Part shown: in pieces, positions 42,141 to 53,500 of the stretch
How the letters are laid out: every line of letters begins with the position of its first letter
Numbering within the stretch: the stretch's first letter is position 1
Assembly (NCBI RefSeq): GCF_029016285.1
Contig: NZ_CP091975.1
Location: 434,001-498,000, forward strand
Length of the DNA: 64,000 nt
Direction of reading: 5' to 3'
Origin: Vibrio sp. DW001
GTDB lineage: Bacteria; Pseudomonadota; Gammaproteobacteria; Enterobacterales; Vibrionaceae
Program-made: the position numbers and the translations under genes
The notes under the pieces: model-generated
The model's input: the letters and a program-made list of their open reading frames with translations, nothing else
What the model was told of the DNA's origin: nothing
Databases searched by the model: none

Positions 42141-44702
42141 TTAAAGCAGCTTTTTCAAACGATACAACTCATCTAAAGCCTGCCTTGGCGTTAGGTCATC
42201 CGGGTCAATATTCGATAACGCTTCTTCTACTTCACTTGGTTCAGGTATTAAGCTGAGTTGATTAGCAATATCGACTTCATTTTTGTTTCCACGTGGTTGA
42301 TCGGCAAGTTTTTCCAGTTGATTTAATTTTGCCCGTGCGTTTCTGATTACGGTCTTAGGTACGCCTGCTAATCCAGCCACTGCTAAACCGTAGGATTTGC
42401 TTGCGGCGCCTTCTTGCACTGCATGCATAAAGGCGATGCTGTCGCCATGCTCGACGGCATCTAGATGTACATTGGCTAAGTGGTCGACTAAATTTGGCAA
42501 TTCTGTAAGCTCAAAATAGTGGGTAGCAAACAGCGTCATTGACCCAATTTGATTAGCTAACCATTCTGCACTGGCCCAGGCCAAAGACAACCCATCATAG
42601 GTGCTGGTTCCTCTACCTATTTCGTCCATTAACACTAAGCTGTGTGGGGTTGCGTTGTGTAGAATATTGGCGGTTTCAGTCATTTCAACCATAAAGGTTG
42701 AACGACCAGACGCGAGATCATCTGAGGCACCAATTCGAGTGAAAATTCTGTCAATCGAGCCAATGACTGCCTCTTCTGCTGGTACATAGGAACCAATATG
42801 GGCGAGCAATACAATAAGCGCAGTTTGGCGCATATAGGTTGACTTACCCCCCATATTTGGACCCGTAATAATCAACATTTTTCGATTTGGATTCAGGTCG
42901 ATAGGGTTCGCAATAAATGGGTCATTCATCACCTGTTCAACAACCGGGTGTCGTCCATTTTTTATCTGTATTCCAGCGGAATCAGTCAATTTTGGACGGC
43001 AATAACCTAAGCTATCGGCTCTTTCTGCTAAATTTTGCAGAACATCTAATTGTGAAATCGCAGACGCTAAATTTTGCATCTGTTCTAAATGAGGAAGCAA
43101 TAGGTCAAAAAGTTGCTCCCAAAGCTGTTTCTCTATCGCCAGTGCTTTAGATTTAGAGCTTAGCACCTTATCTTCATGTTCTTTCAGTTCTGGAATGATA
43201 TAGCGTTCAGCGTGTTTTAGTGTTTGTCGACGCAAATAATGTGCGGGAACCAGATGGCTCTGGCCACGGCTTACTTGAATATAAAAGCCATGTACATTGT
43301 TGAATCCCACCTTTAGCGATTCTATACCGTGTGTTTCTCTCTCCTCTAATTCTAGCTTTTCTAAATATTCTGTCGCGCCGTCAGCGAGTGCGCGCCATTC
43401 ATCGAGTTCTTCACTGTATCCTGGGGCGATAACGCCACCATCTCTGATAACAACAGGCGGGTTTTCTTTCACTGCGATTTCTAATAGATGACAGGTGTCG
43501 TCCATTGGCGCGGCATATTGAGCCAGTTTAGCCACGTATGGATTTGATAAGGTTTGCAAATAGCTTTCAAGTTCAGGAAGTTGTTGCATAGCATGACGCA
43601 GGCGGGCTAGATCTCTAGGTCTAGCGGTACGAATGGCTAAACGAGCAATGATTCGCTCAATATCACCAATCTGCTTAAGAACTGGCTTGAGTTCGACAAA
43701 TGCACCTTGATCTTTTATTTCTGATATTGCCGATAAACGCTGATTTAAGGTCTCTTTACAACGCATAGGCTGATGGAGCCAACGTTGAAGCATTCGACTT
43801 CCCATTGCGGTAGAGCTATGATCGATTACAGATCCGAGTGTATTGTCGTATCCACCAGATAGGTTTTGCGTTATTTCTAAGTTGCGGCGAGTGGCTGCAT
43901 CGAGGATTACAGAATTATCTTGGCTGTCAAAGGTGAGCGAGCGAATATGTGGCAGTGCAGTTTTTTGAGTATCCTTTACATATTGTATTAGGCATCCCGC
44001 GGCACATAGGCCTAAGCTCGCGTGCTCTACGCCAAAACCAATTAAATCACGCGTACCAAACTGTTGATTGAGCTGTTGTTTAGCGGTGTCTAGTTCAAAC
44101 TCCCAAACCGGACGGCGACGGCTCCCTTTAATGCTTGAAATAACATCGATAGGTTCAAAGTCTTCAGGAAAAAGGAGTTCTTTTGGTGTGGTTCGCTGTA
44201 GCTCTGCAAGCATAGCCTCTTCAGTCTCGGGCTGAGATAACTGAAAGCGGCCAGAGGTAATATCCAATGTGGCATAACCAAATTTGCCTTTCTGGTGATA
44301 AATAGCCGCAACTAGGTTATCAGAACGTTCTGAAAGTAAGGCTTCATCAGTCACTGTTCCGGGCGTTATGATGCGAACAACTTGTCGTTCTACTGGGCCT
44401 TTACTGGTAGCGGGGTCGCCAATCTGCTCACATATAGCAATAGATTCACCCAACTGAACTAGCTTGGCGAGATAGCCTTCAACGGCATGAAAAGGAACGC
44501 CAGCCATCGGAATCGGTTCACCAGCAGACGCCCCACGTTTTGTGAGCGAAATATCTAAAAGCTGGGACGCTTTTTTAGCATCATCGTAGAAAAGCTCGTA
44601 GAAATCGCCCATGCGATAAAATAGTAAAATCTCAGGATTTTCTGCCTTGAGTCTTAGGTATTGTTGCATCATTGGCGTGTGTGTGTGAGTCGCTTTTGTC
44701 AT
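42141..44702 (-). CDS. mutS: DNA mismatch repair protein MutS
   Basis: Recognises mismatches and recruits MutL. The 853-residue protein has the mismatch-contacting motif [18 protein letters not shown] near residue 25-45 (Phe-x-Glu), Walker [14 protein letters not shown] near residue 615, Walker [17 protein letters not shown] near residue 690, and the C-terminal tetramerisation tail. Convergent rpoS-mutS proximity is common in gammaproteobacteria. Confidence 0.98.
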   Translation of the reverse strand: MTKATHTHTPMMQQYLRLKAENPEILLFYRMGDFYELFYDDAKKASQLLDISLTKRGASAGEPIPMAGVPFHAVEGYLAKLVQLGESIAICEQIGDPATSKGPVERQVVRIITPGTVTDEALLSERSDNLVAAIYHQKGKFGYATLDITSGRFQLSQPETEEAMLAELQRTTPKELLFPEDFEPIDVISSIKGSRRRPVWEFELDTAKQQLNQQFGTRDLIGFGVEHASLGLCAAGCLIQYVKDTQKTALPHIRSLTFDSQDNSVILDAATRRNLEITQNLSGGYDNTLGSVIDHSSTAMGSRMLQRWLHQPMRCKETLNQRLSAISEIKDQGAFVELKPVLKQIGDIERIIARLAIRTARPRDLARLRHAMQQLPELESYLQTLSNPYVAKLAQYAAPMDDTCHLLEIAVKENPPVVIRDGGVIAPGYSEELDEWRALADGATEYLEKLELEERETHGIESLKVGFNNVHGFYIQVSRGQSHLVPAHYLRRQTLKHAERYIIPELKEHEDKVLSSKSKALAIEKQLWEQLFDLLLPHLEQMQNLASAISQLDVLQNLAERADSLGYCRPKLTDSAGIQIKNGRHPVVEQVMNDPFIANPIDLNPNRKMLIITGPNMGGKSTYMRQTALIVLLAHIGSYVPAEEAVIGSIDRIFTRIGASDDLASGRSTFMVEMTETANILHNATPHSLVLMDEIGRGTSTYDGLSLAWASAEWLANQIGSMTLFATHYFELTELPNLVDHLANVHLDAVEHGDSIAFMHAVQEGAASKSYGLAVAGLAGVPKTVIRNARAKLNQLEKLADQPRGNKNEVDIANQLSLIPEPSEVEEALSNIDPDDLTPRQALDELYRLKKLL

Positions 44703-45014
44703 GGTGACCTTAGTGATCGCTAGTGAACTAATTTTTGTGACGTTAAGGATACTTGAATCGACATTACAGGCAAGATGATTTAGAGGAATTTTGGATCGTC
44801 CTTCATCCAGATAACGTTAATTTAATATAAGTGACATTCCTCAATGTCATTCTTTTCGTTAGATATAAGGGCATTGCATAACCATTCATTTTTCGGATTG
44901 TCTGCGGTTGAAAATAATTAGCAAATAAAAACGAGTTCTTTGACAATGATTTTTAGAGCGTTAGGATATGTAAATAAACAATAAAAACAGAGTCAATCAG
45001 AGGGTTTTTGACCG
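44703..45014. promoter_or_regulatory. mutS-pncC divergent region with candidate pncC promoter
   Basis: No gene in 312 bp. A candidate sigma-70 promoter reads towards pncC: TTGACA at 44940-44945 and TAGGAT at 44962-44967 with a 16-base spacer. A small stem-loop TGACATT/AATGTCA lies at 44832-44849. No LexA-type box was seen. Confidence 0.45.
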
Positions 45015-45497
45015 ATGCTATCACTAAGCGAATTAAGCAAAAAAGTAGGTGTTTTATTAGCAGATAATAATCATGTTTTGGTTACGGCAGAATCTTGTAC
45101 CGGTGGAGGAATCGCGTCTGCCATCACAGATGTTTCAGGGAGTTCCGCTTGGTTTGATAGAGCGTTTGTTACCTATAGCAATGAAGCAAAAATGGACATG
45201 ATTGATGTCAATCCTAAAACACTCAATATCTATGGTGCAGTAAGTCAGGAAACGGTAGAAGAGATGGCCTCTGGTGCGTTAAGACATTCACAAGCAACGA
45301 TATCAATATCGGTGAGTGGGATTGCGGGTCCGACTGGAGGAACGGAGGATAAACCAGTAGGGACTGTATGGTTTGGTTGGAAAATAGGCAACCAGTTTGA
45401 AGAGCAAGAGATGGTTTGTTTCAGTGGTAGTAGAGAAAGTGTCCGCGAACAGGCGTGTTATCACGCCCTTGCGAAGTTAGTAGAGTTATTAAGTTAA
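45015..45497 (+). CDS. pncC: Nicotinamide-nucleotide amidase PncC (CinA C-terminal type)
   Basis: Deamidates nicotinamide mononucleotide to nicotinic acid mononucleotide in pyridine-nucleotide salvage. The 160-residue single-domain protein matches the C-terminal CinA domain: TAESCTGGGIASAITDVSGSS near residues 24-45 and SVSGIAGPTGGTEDKPVGTV near residue 100. In many gammaproteobacteria recA follows this gene; here it does not, and the next gene is convergent, six bases away. Confidence 0.93.
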   Translation: MLSLSELSKKVGVLLADNNHVLVTAESCTGGGIASAITDVSGSSAWFDRAFVTYSNEAKMDMIDVNPKTLNIYGAVSQETVEEMASGALRHSQATISISVSGIAGPTGGTEDKPVGTVWFGWKIGNQFEEQEMVCFSGSRESVREQACYHALAKLVELLS

Positions 45498-45502
45498 GTC
45501 CA

Positions 45503-46123
45503 TTACCGATGAAGAGCGAAAGTGGGTAGTGAAAGGTGCCACTTAATCGCCCCCAATCGAATGATCAATGTGGCGAGAGCTCCCGCGATAAATGCCGTTC
45601 TATTGCTGTAGTCGAAATAGAGAGCTCCAACGTGGATGCTGCCCCCGATAATGCAAGCGGTGGCATACACTTCACTTCTTAGAACCATTGGCACCTCTCG
45701 TGCGAGTACGTCACGAATAATGCCACCACCACATCCCGTAATAACTCCCATAATCACCGCAATCAAGTACGAATCTTGAAACAAGAGTGACTTTTCTACA
45801 CCGATACCGACGAATGCCCCAAGCCCGATGGCATCACAAACTGGCAATACAAACCAAGGTAAACGCTTCGGTCTACGGATAATTATCATGGTTAACAAGC
45901 AGGTGATGATAATTATCCAGATGTAGGCGATGTCTGTAATCCAAAACACAGGCGTTGCACCCAACGCCATGTCTCTGATAGAACCGCCCCCAATAGCCGT
46001 AACGCTACCAAGCACAATGACACCAAATGGGTCCATCTTTAACCGTCCAGCGAGCAGTACGCCTGAAATAGCAAAAACAGCGGTACCAAATATATCAATA
46101 AAGTAAAGTAGGGTAGAATCCAT
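45503..46123 (-). CDS. TRIC/UPF0126-family membrane protein (YadS-like)
   Basis: A 206-residue inner-membrane protein with about seven hydrophobic segments. It contains two internal repeats, each with a Gly-rich core: FGVIVLGSVTAIGGGSIRD in the first half and VITGCGGGIIRDVLARE in the second. This is the bacterial trimeric intracellular cation (TRIC) channel fold, and characterised prokaryotic members conduct potassium. Substrate and role here are unknown. It follows the btuF cluster on the same strand after 123 bases. Confidence 0.88.
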   Translation of the reverse strand: MDSTLLYFIDIFGTAVFAISGVLLAGRLKMDPFGVIVLGSVTAIGGGSIRDMALGATPVFWITDIAYIWIIIITCLLTMIIIRRPKRLPWFVLPVCDAIGLGAFVGIGVEKSLLFQDSYLIAVIMGVITGCGGGIIRDVLAREVPMVLRSEVYATACIIGGSIHVGALYFDYSNRTAFIAGALATLIIRLGAIKWHLSLPTFALHR

Positions 46124-46246
46124 AGGTGACTAAAAACTAGTTAGGGTAAAAATTGGCTCGATTTTACTCCAATTTCTAGTGTGATGACGAAGTATTTATC
46201 CTAATCCGTCGGATTACATTAATGATGGATACATTACGCGTATATT

Positions 46247-47080
46247 TTATCTAAGTGCCTCCGGATTGTATTCCTTTCTGGCGATGTCAAAAAATTCACA
46301 GGCTTGTGCGACGGCTTTTAATGAACGAGGAGTAGGCCGGTTTAACCAATCGGCATTAAGCGACCAGATAAACTGATGTTTAACCGCGGGTATTTGCTCT
46401 TGCCATGGTTGCCAAATTTCCGTGTTTTGTATCGTGTGAGGTGACGTAAACATCACTTCTGGTGCCTTCAAGATAACTTGTTCTAAACCTACTTGTGGGT
46501 AGGGTATGGGGGATTGCTCAAAAATATTCACGCCACCACACAGTGAAAAAACTTCGCTAGGCCAGTGGTTTTTCGCAATGGTGTATATGGGTTTACTACT
46601 TAATTGATAAAAATAGGAAACTGGAGCGTTGTTGGAGTAATGATTTTGTAACCTTTTTAACTCCGTTCGATAGGCTTGCGCATTGTCGTGACCAATCTTT
46701 GCAGAGTCCGCATATTGACTTAATTCGTCAATTCTGTCGGCTATTTCAGACAAATAAGTAGTATCAGAATAGTAGATGGAAAAGCCAAGCTCTCTAAGTT
46801 GGTTGAGAGATTTAACTGAACCTCCAGATCGCCAGGCAACAATAAGATCAGGGTTGAGAGCGACAATCCTTTCAATGTTAACACTGTCAAAACTGGCCAC
46901 TATTTCTAGTGACTGTGCCTCTTCTGGATAGTTACTGTATTTGCTCACGGCAACCAGTTTATCACCTAATCCTGCCGCGTAGATTAACTCAGTAGAAGAT
47001 GGCGCAAGCGAGATTACGCGCTCTATGCAATAAACAGATGAGGAGACTGAAAATAATAAAACGAACAGAGTAAGACGCAA
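46247..47080 (-). CDS. btuF: Periplasmic vitamin B12-binding protein BtuF
   Basis: Substrate-binding subunit of the BtuCDF cobalamin importer. The 277-residue protein has a signal peptide (residues 1-18, ending VYC) and the TroA-like fold, with RVISLAPSSTELIYAAGLGDKLVAV and NPDLIVAWRSGG typical of BtuF. It lies one base after the cbiB-like gene in the order mtnN-cbiB-btuF. btuC and btuD are not in the window. Confidence 0.92.
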   Translation of the reverse strand: MRLTLFVLLFSVSSSVYCIERVISLAPSSTELIYAAGLGDKLVAVSKYSNYPEEAQSLEIVASFDSVNIERIVALNPDLIVAWRSGGSVKSLNQLRELGFSIYYSDTTYLSEIADRIDELSQYADSAKIGHDNAQAYRTELKRLQNHYSNNAPVSYFYQLSSKPIYTIAKNHWPSEVFSLCGGVNIFEQSPIPYPQVGLEQVILKAPEVMFTSPHTIQNTEIWQPWQEQIPAVKHQFIWSLNADWLNRPTPRSLKAVAQACEFFDIARKEYNPEALR

Positions 47081-47081
47081 G

Positions 47082-48035
47082 CTAAATCCCTTGATAAAAC
47101 AAAAACATAATTATGCTTTGCAGTGCTATCCAGACAAAAAGTCGCCATGCGAGTAGTTTTTGGATTTGGCCAAGATGCAACGCCCCTGGTGCAACTCTGC
47201 CACCTATTTTTGGTCGGATAGTTTTATTGTTACCGTAAATAGCGGGCCCACCTAAGGAAAGCTCTAATTTATTGCCAACCGAAGAAAGAAGCCAAGCGGG
47301 TCCGGTCGTTGGCCATGTTTTGCTCTGCGTTAATACTTGAGCAAAAACCTGCATTGCATTCTTTCCAATGATGATCATGATACTGAACATGCGCAGTGGT
47401 ATAAACTCAAACAGTGCCAACATTCGAATAGAAGTAAGGCCAAAAGGGAGAAACTCACTGCGACTAGGAGACCATGCTCTGGCTAATTCGGATATCAACC
47501 TAAACATGAGCGCGCCAATCCCGCCGGTTAAGCCAAACCAAAAAAGCACGGATACAACGTTTCGACCATAACCCAGAATCAAGGTTTCAGCACCCGCTTT
47601 GCCAATACCTAAAGGTGATAAAGACTTTGTTTCTCTATTTAGAATCGGCAGAAGAAGGCTTCGGGCAAGCTTTTTATCTTCTTTCGCAAGCGCATCCGCC
47701 AGAGCATGGCCTAGTTTTTCACTATTTCGCCAATCAATAGCAAGCAATAAAAGAGCAAGATCGAATAACTGAGGTTGCCAAACCAATGGTTTTAGTGCAA
47801 CCAAAACGGCAAATGCGGGCAAGATCATCAACATCCACGCTAAAGAGCCTGAAAGAATACTTTGGGAATGGCTTTTATTTGTATTGACCTTTTCTGCCAA
47901 TATTCTGGCAAAGGCGCGCCATAATGTTGCAGGATGCGCGGACATAGGAATAGGTAAGATTAAGTGGAAGAGCAATCCCCCCCACAAAACCAATAGAGCG
48001 CCATTGCTTACTATCTGGTCGAATGCTGTTTGCAT
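47082..48035 (-). CDS. cbiB: Cobalamin biosynthesis CobD/CbiB-family membrane protein
   Basis: A 317-residue polytopic membrane protein of the CobD/CbiB family, which in full pathways attaches aminopropanol to adenosylcobyric acid. Evidence is the spacing of hydrophobic segments and short family motifs (HPATLWRAFARI near the N-terminus; GPAWLLSSVGNKLELSLGGP and RPKIGGRVAPG late in the protein). Its role in a cell that mainly salvages cobalamin, as the linked btuF suggests, is probably in corrinoid remodelling or late assembly. It is less certain than its neighbours. Confidence 0.8.
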   Translation of the reverse strand: MQTAFDQIVSNGALLVLWGGLLFHLILPIPMSAHPATLWRAFARILAEKVNTNKSHSQSILSGSLAWMLMILPAFAVLVALKPLVWQPQLFDLALLLLAIDWRNSEKLGHALADALAKEDKKLARSLLLPILNRETKSLSPLGIGKAGAETLILGYGRNVVSVLFWFGLTGGIGALMFRLISELARAWSPSRSEFLPFGLTSIRMLALFEFIPLRMFSIMIIIGKNAMQVFAQVLTQSKTWPTTGPAWLLSSVGNKLELSLGGPAIYGNNKTIRPKIGGRVAPGALHLGQIQKLLAWRLFVWIALQSIIMFLFYQGI

Positions 48036-48040
48036 ATTGA

Positions 48041-48736
48041 CTATTTCAACAATTTAACCATGTTGATTACCATCTCAGATGAATTTTTTGCTGCCAGTGG
48101 CAGAAACTCATCAAAGCTCATTGGAGACTCTTTATCCGCAACATCAGATATCGCGCGTACAACGACGAATGGGATATTAAATTGATGACAGGTCTGAGCA
48201 ATGGCTGCCGCTTCCATTTCGACGGCGATAACTGACGGAAAGTAGTTGTGGATATATTGTGCTTTCTCATCGGTACAGACAAAAACATCGCCAGTACAAA
48301 TAAGACCTCGAACAGAGTGTTGCCCATCTTTCATCGCAATCGCTTTTTCAGCGATGCTGATGAGATTATCATCGGCAGTAAATGCGGCGGGTTGTGCTGC
48401 CATTTGCCCCATTTCATAACCAAATGCGGTAACGTCTACATCATGATGACGTACCTCTGTAGATACAACAACATCACCTAGGTTTAGGCTCGAGTCAAAG
48501 CCTCCAGCAGAGCCAGTATTAATGACAATATCTGGACAATATTGGTCTAAAAGAATGGCGGTTCCAATGGAAGCGGCAACTTTACCAATACCCGATTGAA
48601 GCAAAACAACATCAACCTCTTCTATTTGGCCAGAAAAAAAAGTACTGCTTCCTTTTTTCTCTTCTACACAGTTAGACAATGCGTCTTTTAAGATGGAAAC
48701 TTCTTGTTCCATCGCACCAATAATGCCGATTTTCAT
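48041..48736 (-). CDS. mtnN: 5'-methylthioadenosine/S-adenosylhomocysteine nucleosidase
   Basis: Also pfs. It cleaves MTA and SAH, feeding methionine salvage and, with LuxS, autoinducer-2 synthesis. The 231-residue protein has the start [34 protein letters not shown] near residue 75, the catalytic Glu region [12 protein letters not shown] near residue 172, and RAISDVAD near 195. It is the first gene of the leftward mtnN-cbiB-btuF set, five bases before cbiB. Confidence 0.97.
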   Translation of the reverse strand: MKIGIIGAMEQEVSILKDALSNCVEEKKGSSTFFSGQIEEVDVVLLQSGIGKVAASIGTAILLDQYCPDIVINTGSAGGFDSSLNLGDVVVSTEVRHHDVDVTAFGYEMGQMAAQPAAFTADDNLISIAEKAIAMKDGQHSVRGLICTGDVFVCTDEKAQYIHNYFPSVIAVEMEAAAIAQTCHQFNIPFVVVRAISDVADKESPMSFDEFLPLAAKNSSEMVINMVKLLK

Positions 48737-49002
48737 GATTTTCTCTTAGAGATTTAAATAGATAACTAAGGTGAGATTGTAGCATATAGATTTGGACTGG
48801 GAATCTAGAATTTAAGCGTGAAACTATGCCTATCTGGAAAATTAACGGTTCGGCGATGTGGATACCATAAACCAGACATCAATAGGTTGGGAGCTTCATT
48901 ATTAAGTGTACAAAGAGGTCTATGTCAAAGCGTACATGGACGTTTTGAGTGGTTCGCGGAATCGAAGATATTTTGGGCATTTGATGTTTAAGATTCAAGA
49001 AC
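48737..49002. other. Intergenic region upstream of mtnN
   Basis: Together with the adjoining terminator this spacer is 333 bp. No gene or riboswitch-like structure was seen; in particular, no cobalamin-riboswitch core was recognised ahead of the mtnN-cbiB-btuF set. The mtnN promoter must lie here. Confidence 0.5.
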
Positions 49003-49031
49003 AAAAAAGGCCAGCTAAAATAGCTGGCCAA
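49003..49031 (-). terminator. Rho-independent terminator after gltD
   Basis: Read on the minus strand, a nine-base-pair stem (GGCCAGCTA/TAGCTGGCC, loop TTT) is followed by six U. A second small inverted repeat (CAAAG/CTTTG) lies at about 49035-49057, nearer the stop. Confidence 0.88.
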
Positions 49032-49069
49032 AACAAAGTTTGGAAGGAAACCTTTGTTATATAAAAAGA

Positions 49070-50542
49070 TTAAGCATTTGAAAGCATCAATGAATCTGCT
49101 TTGGCCTCCAAATTAGTCCCCCCCATCAAGTAAGCATCTACTGCGCGAGCACATTCACGGCCTTCGTTGATACAACGAACCACTAATGATTGACCTGTAC
49201 GCATATCACCTGCAGCAAAGATACCTTTTTGGTTGGTAGCAAAGTCTTCTGTCGCGACGTTACCGCGATCATCCAATTTGATGTCAAGTTGGGCGAGAAC
49301 ACCGGTTGGTTCCGGGTGAAGGAAACCCATTGCCAAGAAAGCTTTATCACAAGGAACAACGCGTTCACTACCTTCAACTTCTTTAAAGTTTGGACGTTCG
49401 CCTGGTTTCGCGTCTTGCCACTCTATATCCGCTAAACGTAAACCCGTTACTTGGCCTGATTCGTCACCGATGAACTCTTTGGTTAGAATGTTCCAGTGAC
49501 GTTCACAACCTTCTTCATGGGAAGACGATGTACGAAGAATCATTGGATACTCAGGCCATGGCATGTTTACAGGACGCTTCTCTGGTGGCATTGGCATGAT
49601 TTCAACTTGAGTAATACTTGTTGCACCATGACGGTTTGATGTGCCCACACAGTCAGAACCAGTATCGCCCCCACCAATGACAATCACGTTGCAGTCTTTC
49701 GCATGAATCTCTTCAGTCTTTAGATTCATGTTGTTTGCACGGCGGTTATTTTGACCGAGGAATTCCATCGCAAAATGAACGCCTTTAAGTTCACGCCCAG
49801 GGATCGGAAGATCACGAGGAACGGTAGAACCTCCGGTTAATATAACGGCATCAAAGTCTTGACGAAATTGCAGAGCGTTAATGTCTACACCGATATGAGA
49901 ATGGGTTTCAAAAATGATTCCAGCATCCTCCATCAGATTGATTTTACGATCAATAACATCCATGCCAAGTTTAAAGTCAGGGATACCAAAACGTAATAAA
50001 CCACCTATTTTCTCATCACGCTCATAGACAGTCACGCAGTGGCCAGCGCTGTTCAGTTGCTCTGCAGCAGCAAGACCAGCCGGGCCTGAGCCGACAATAG
50101 CCACTGTTTTACCAGAGCGAATACGTGGCTTTTTAGGTTGAGCATACCCTTCACGGTACGCTGTCTCTACAATCGTTTTTTCAATGTTACAGATAGTGAT
50201 TGGGTCTTGGTTAATACCCAGTACACAGGCTGTCTCACAAGGAGCAGGGCAAATACGACCCGTGAACTCTGGGAAGTTGTTTGTGCTGCTCAGAATGTGC
50301 CATGCTTCTTCCCAGCTATCACGATAGACCGCATCGTTAAATTCAGGAATGATATTACCAATAGGGCAGCCGCTATGACAAAACGGCACGCCACAGTCCA
50401 TACAACGAGAAGCTTGAGTTTCAATGTTTTCACCAAACTCTTCGTTTAGAACGAACTCTTTATTGTTTTGAATACGAACACTAGGGTCGGTCTTCTTTGG
50501 CAGTTCACGACCATGCTCTAAAAATCCAGTAGCCTTACCCAT
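49070..50542 (-). CDS. gltD: Glutamate synthase [NADPH] small subunit
   Basis: Passes electrons from NADPH to GltB for glutamate synthesis from glutamine and 2-oxoglutarate. The 490-residue protein has N-terminal cluster cysteines (CMDCGVPFCHSGCPIGN; CPAPCETACVLG) and two dinucleotide-binding folds (VAIVGSGPAGLAAAEQL near 150; VIVIGGGDTGSDCVGT near 290). Its ATG overlaps the gltB stop by one base (TAATG), implying translational coupling. Confidence 0.97.
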   Translation of the reverse strand: MGKATGFLEHGRELPKKTDPSVRIQNNKEFVLNEEFGENIETQASRCMDCGVPFCHSGCPIGNIIPEFNDAVYRDSWEEAWHILSSTNNFPEFTGRICPAPCETACVLGINQDPITICNIEKTIVETAYREGYAQPKKPRIRSGKTVAIVGSGPAGLAAAEQLNSAGHCVTVYERDEKIGGLLRFGIPDFKLGMDVIDRKINLMEDAGIIFETHSHIGVDINALQFRQDFDAVILTGGSTVPRDLPIPGRELKGVHFAMEFLGQNNRRANNMNLKTEEIHAKDCNVIVIGGGDTGSDCVGTSNRHGATSITQVEIMPMPPEKRPVNMPWPEYPMILRTSSSHEEGCERHWNILTKEFIGDESGQVTGLRLADIEWQDAKPGERPNFKEVEGSERVVPCDKAFLAMGFLHPEPTGVLAQLDIKLDDRGNVATEDFATNQKGIFAAGDMRTGQSLVVRCINEGRECARAVDAYLMGGTNLEAKADSLMLSNA

Positions 50543-53500
50543 TATACTGCCTCCAACATTTCCGTGTTTACTGCTTGAGCATCCGCTTTACGCTTTTGCA
50601 TTACTGCTTTGTAATCGCGTGGCATTACTTTGATCATTTGCGCTAAGTTTGCGTCAAAATCATCAAGGAAAGCTTTTGCTACCGAACTTCCAGTGAACTT
50701 GATGTGTTTAGTTAACATCTCTTCAAGAAGATCTCTATCTTCTTGTTCAATTGGATCTAGGTCGACAAGTTCGGGGTTAAGTCTCTTATCGAAGTCCCCA
50801 ACTTTGTCCCAAACATAAGCCGTACCGCCACTCATGCCTGCTGCAAAGTTTCTACCTGTTGAGCCAAGGATAATGGCAATACCACCGGTCATATATTCAC
50901 AACCGTGGTCTCCAATACCTTCTACAACTACTTTCGCACCTGAGTTTCTTACACAGAAACGTTCGCCAGCAAGGCCTCTAATGAATGATTCACCAGAGGT
51001 CGCGCCGTAAAAGCAGACGTTACCAACAACGATATTCTCTTCTGGCACAATGGTAGTATTTGAATCCGGGTAGAGCACGAGGGTACCGCCAGATAGGCCT
51101 TTACCCCAGTAATCATTCGCATTGCCTTCAACTTCAAACTTCACGCCTTTTGCAAGGAATGCACCGAAGGATTGACCTGCAGAACCGGTGAATTTAACTT
51201 CCATCGGTTTTGGTAGCCCTTGGTCTTTGTATATTTTCGAAATTTCATTCGACAGCATAGTACCGGTACTACGATCGGTGTTTATTATTGGCAAGCTTGC
51301 TGAAACAGATTCGCCTTTCTCTAATGCAGGTTTCGCTATTTTAATCAGCTTACGGTCAATAACGTCGTCAAGTTGGTGGTTCTGTTTGATTTGGTTATAG
51401 ACACCATCTGCTTCACGCGCTTTTTCAACATGAAGTACAGGTGTTAGGTCAAGGTTCTTATATTTCCAGTGTTTGATATCATCACGTACTTTTAGTTTGT
51501 GAGATTGACCAACCATTTCTTGAATAGTACGAAAACCAAGTTCTGCCATTACTTCACGTAGGCCTTCAGCCATGTACTGGAAGAAAGTAACCACGTCATC
51601 TACACGGCCATCGAAACGCTCACGTAGGGTCTTGTTCTGTGTGGCGATTCCTACAGGGCAAGTGTTTTTATGGCACTTACGCATCATGATACAACCTTCC
51701 ACAACCAGTGCTGCCGTCGCTACACCCCACTCTTCAGCACCTAACAGTGTTGCTACTGCAAGGTCACGTGGTGTTTTCATCTGACCATCTGACTGAACAA
51801 CAATACGGTTACGTAGACCATTTTTCAGTAACGTTTGGTGCGTTTCTGCCAACCCTAGTTCCCAAGGAAGACCAGTATGACGAATAGACGAAATAGGTGA
51901 AGCACCTGTACCGCCATCAAAGCCCGCAATAAGGACGACATCGGCTTTGGCTTTTGCAACACCAGAAGCGATAGTACCTACACCGGCTTCAGACACGAGT
52001 TTCACGTTCACTCGACCATCACGGTTCGCATTCTTCAAGTCGTAGATCAACTGAGCCAGATCCTCGATTGAGTAGATATCGTGGTGGGGTGGCGGTGAAA
52101 TTAAACCGACACCTGGAGTCGAGTGACGAGTTGCCCCGATCCAGTCATCCACTTTATCGCCTGGTAATTGACCACCTTCGCCGGGTTTCGCTCCCTGCGC
52201 CATCTTAATCTGAATTTCATCAGCATTCGTGAGGTAGTAAGAGGTAACACCAAAGCGACCAGAGGCAACTTGTTTGATTGCTGAACGTTCCCAATCTCCA
52301 TTCTCTTTTCTTTCGAAACGATCAGGGTCTTCACCACCTTCACCGGAGTTCGATTTCGCTCCAATACGATTCATCGCAACAGCAAGTGTTGAGTGCGCCT
52401 CGTAGGAGATAGAACCAAAGCTCATTGCACCAGTGGCAAAGCGCTTGAGAATGCTTTCAATTGGTTCCACTTCTTCAAGAGGAATGGAGCCAGAAGGGTT
52501 GTTAACGAAATCTAGTTGACTACGTAGTGTTGCTGCGTTGTCCCCTTGAGCGTCTACAGCATTGGTATACTGTTTGAACTGATCGTAGTCTTTGTTACGC
52601 GTAGACTTTTGAAGCAGTGAAATCGTTTCTGGATTAAACAGGTGTTTTTCACCACGTTGTTTCCATTGATAAACACCACCCACATCCAGCATCTGCACTG
52701 GAATCTCACGAGTCGGGAAGCCGATACGATGACGTACCAATACTTCTTTCGCAATGTCGTCGATAGTCAAACCTTGAATACGAGTAACGGTACCTGTGAA
52801 GTACTTATCAACCACAGATTTGCTGATACCAAGCGCTTCGAAGATCTGTGCGCCATGGTAAGACTGCAGTGTAGATATGCCCATCTTAGAGAAGATCTTA
52901 AGCAAGCCACCATTGACACCATTACGATAGTTGCAAAACAACGTTTCTGATGGCGTTTCTGCGTCTAATTTCTTCTTCTTCTGAAGGTCAACAATGGATT
53001 CCATTACTAGGTAAGGGTTAACCGCATTGGCACCATAACCAATAAGTGTTGCGAAATGGTGAGTTTCACGAGCATCACCTGTTTCAACAACGATGTCACA
53101 TTTAGCACGTAATCCTTTACGAATTAAGTGATGGTGAACGGCACCAACAGCAAGCATGGCAGGAATCGCAGCATGATTAGAGTTGGTTGCACGGTCCGTT
53201 AGAAGAATAATTGAGTAGCCATCGTTAACCGCATCTTCAGCATACTGACATATTCGTTTAAGAGCGCGCTCTAGCTTGCCTTCTTCTTCACTGGCACGGA
53301 ATACTATATCAAGTGTTTTAGCTTGGAGGTACTCGTTATCAATCGCTCGTAGTTTCTCTAACTCAGAGTTAGAAAGAACAGGCGACTCAAGCTCAACTTT
53401 TTGACAATGTTCTGCTGTTTCAGTCAGTAGGTTCTGATCTTTACCTAGGTAAGTATTCAGAGACATAACCATACGTTCACGAATCGGATCGATAGGTGGG

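Noticed and set aside
48737..49069. Cobalamin riboswitch ahead of mtnN-cbiB-btuF
   Set aside because: No B12-box-like core could be recognised, and the first gene, mtnN, is not a usual B12-controlled gene.
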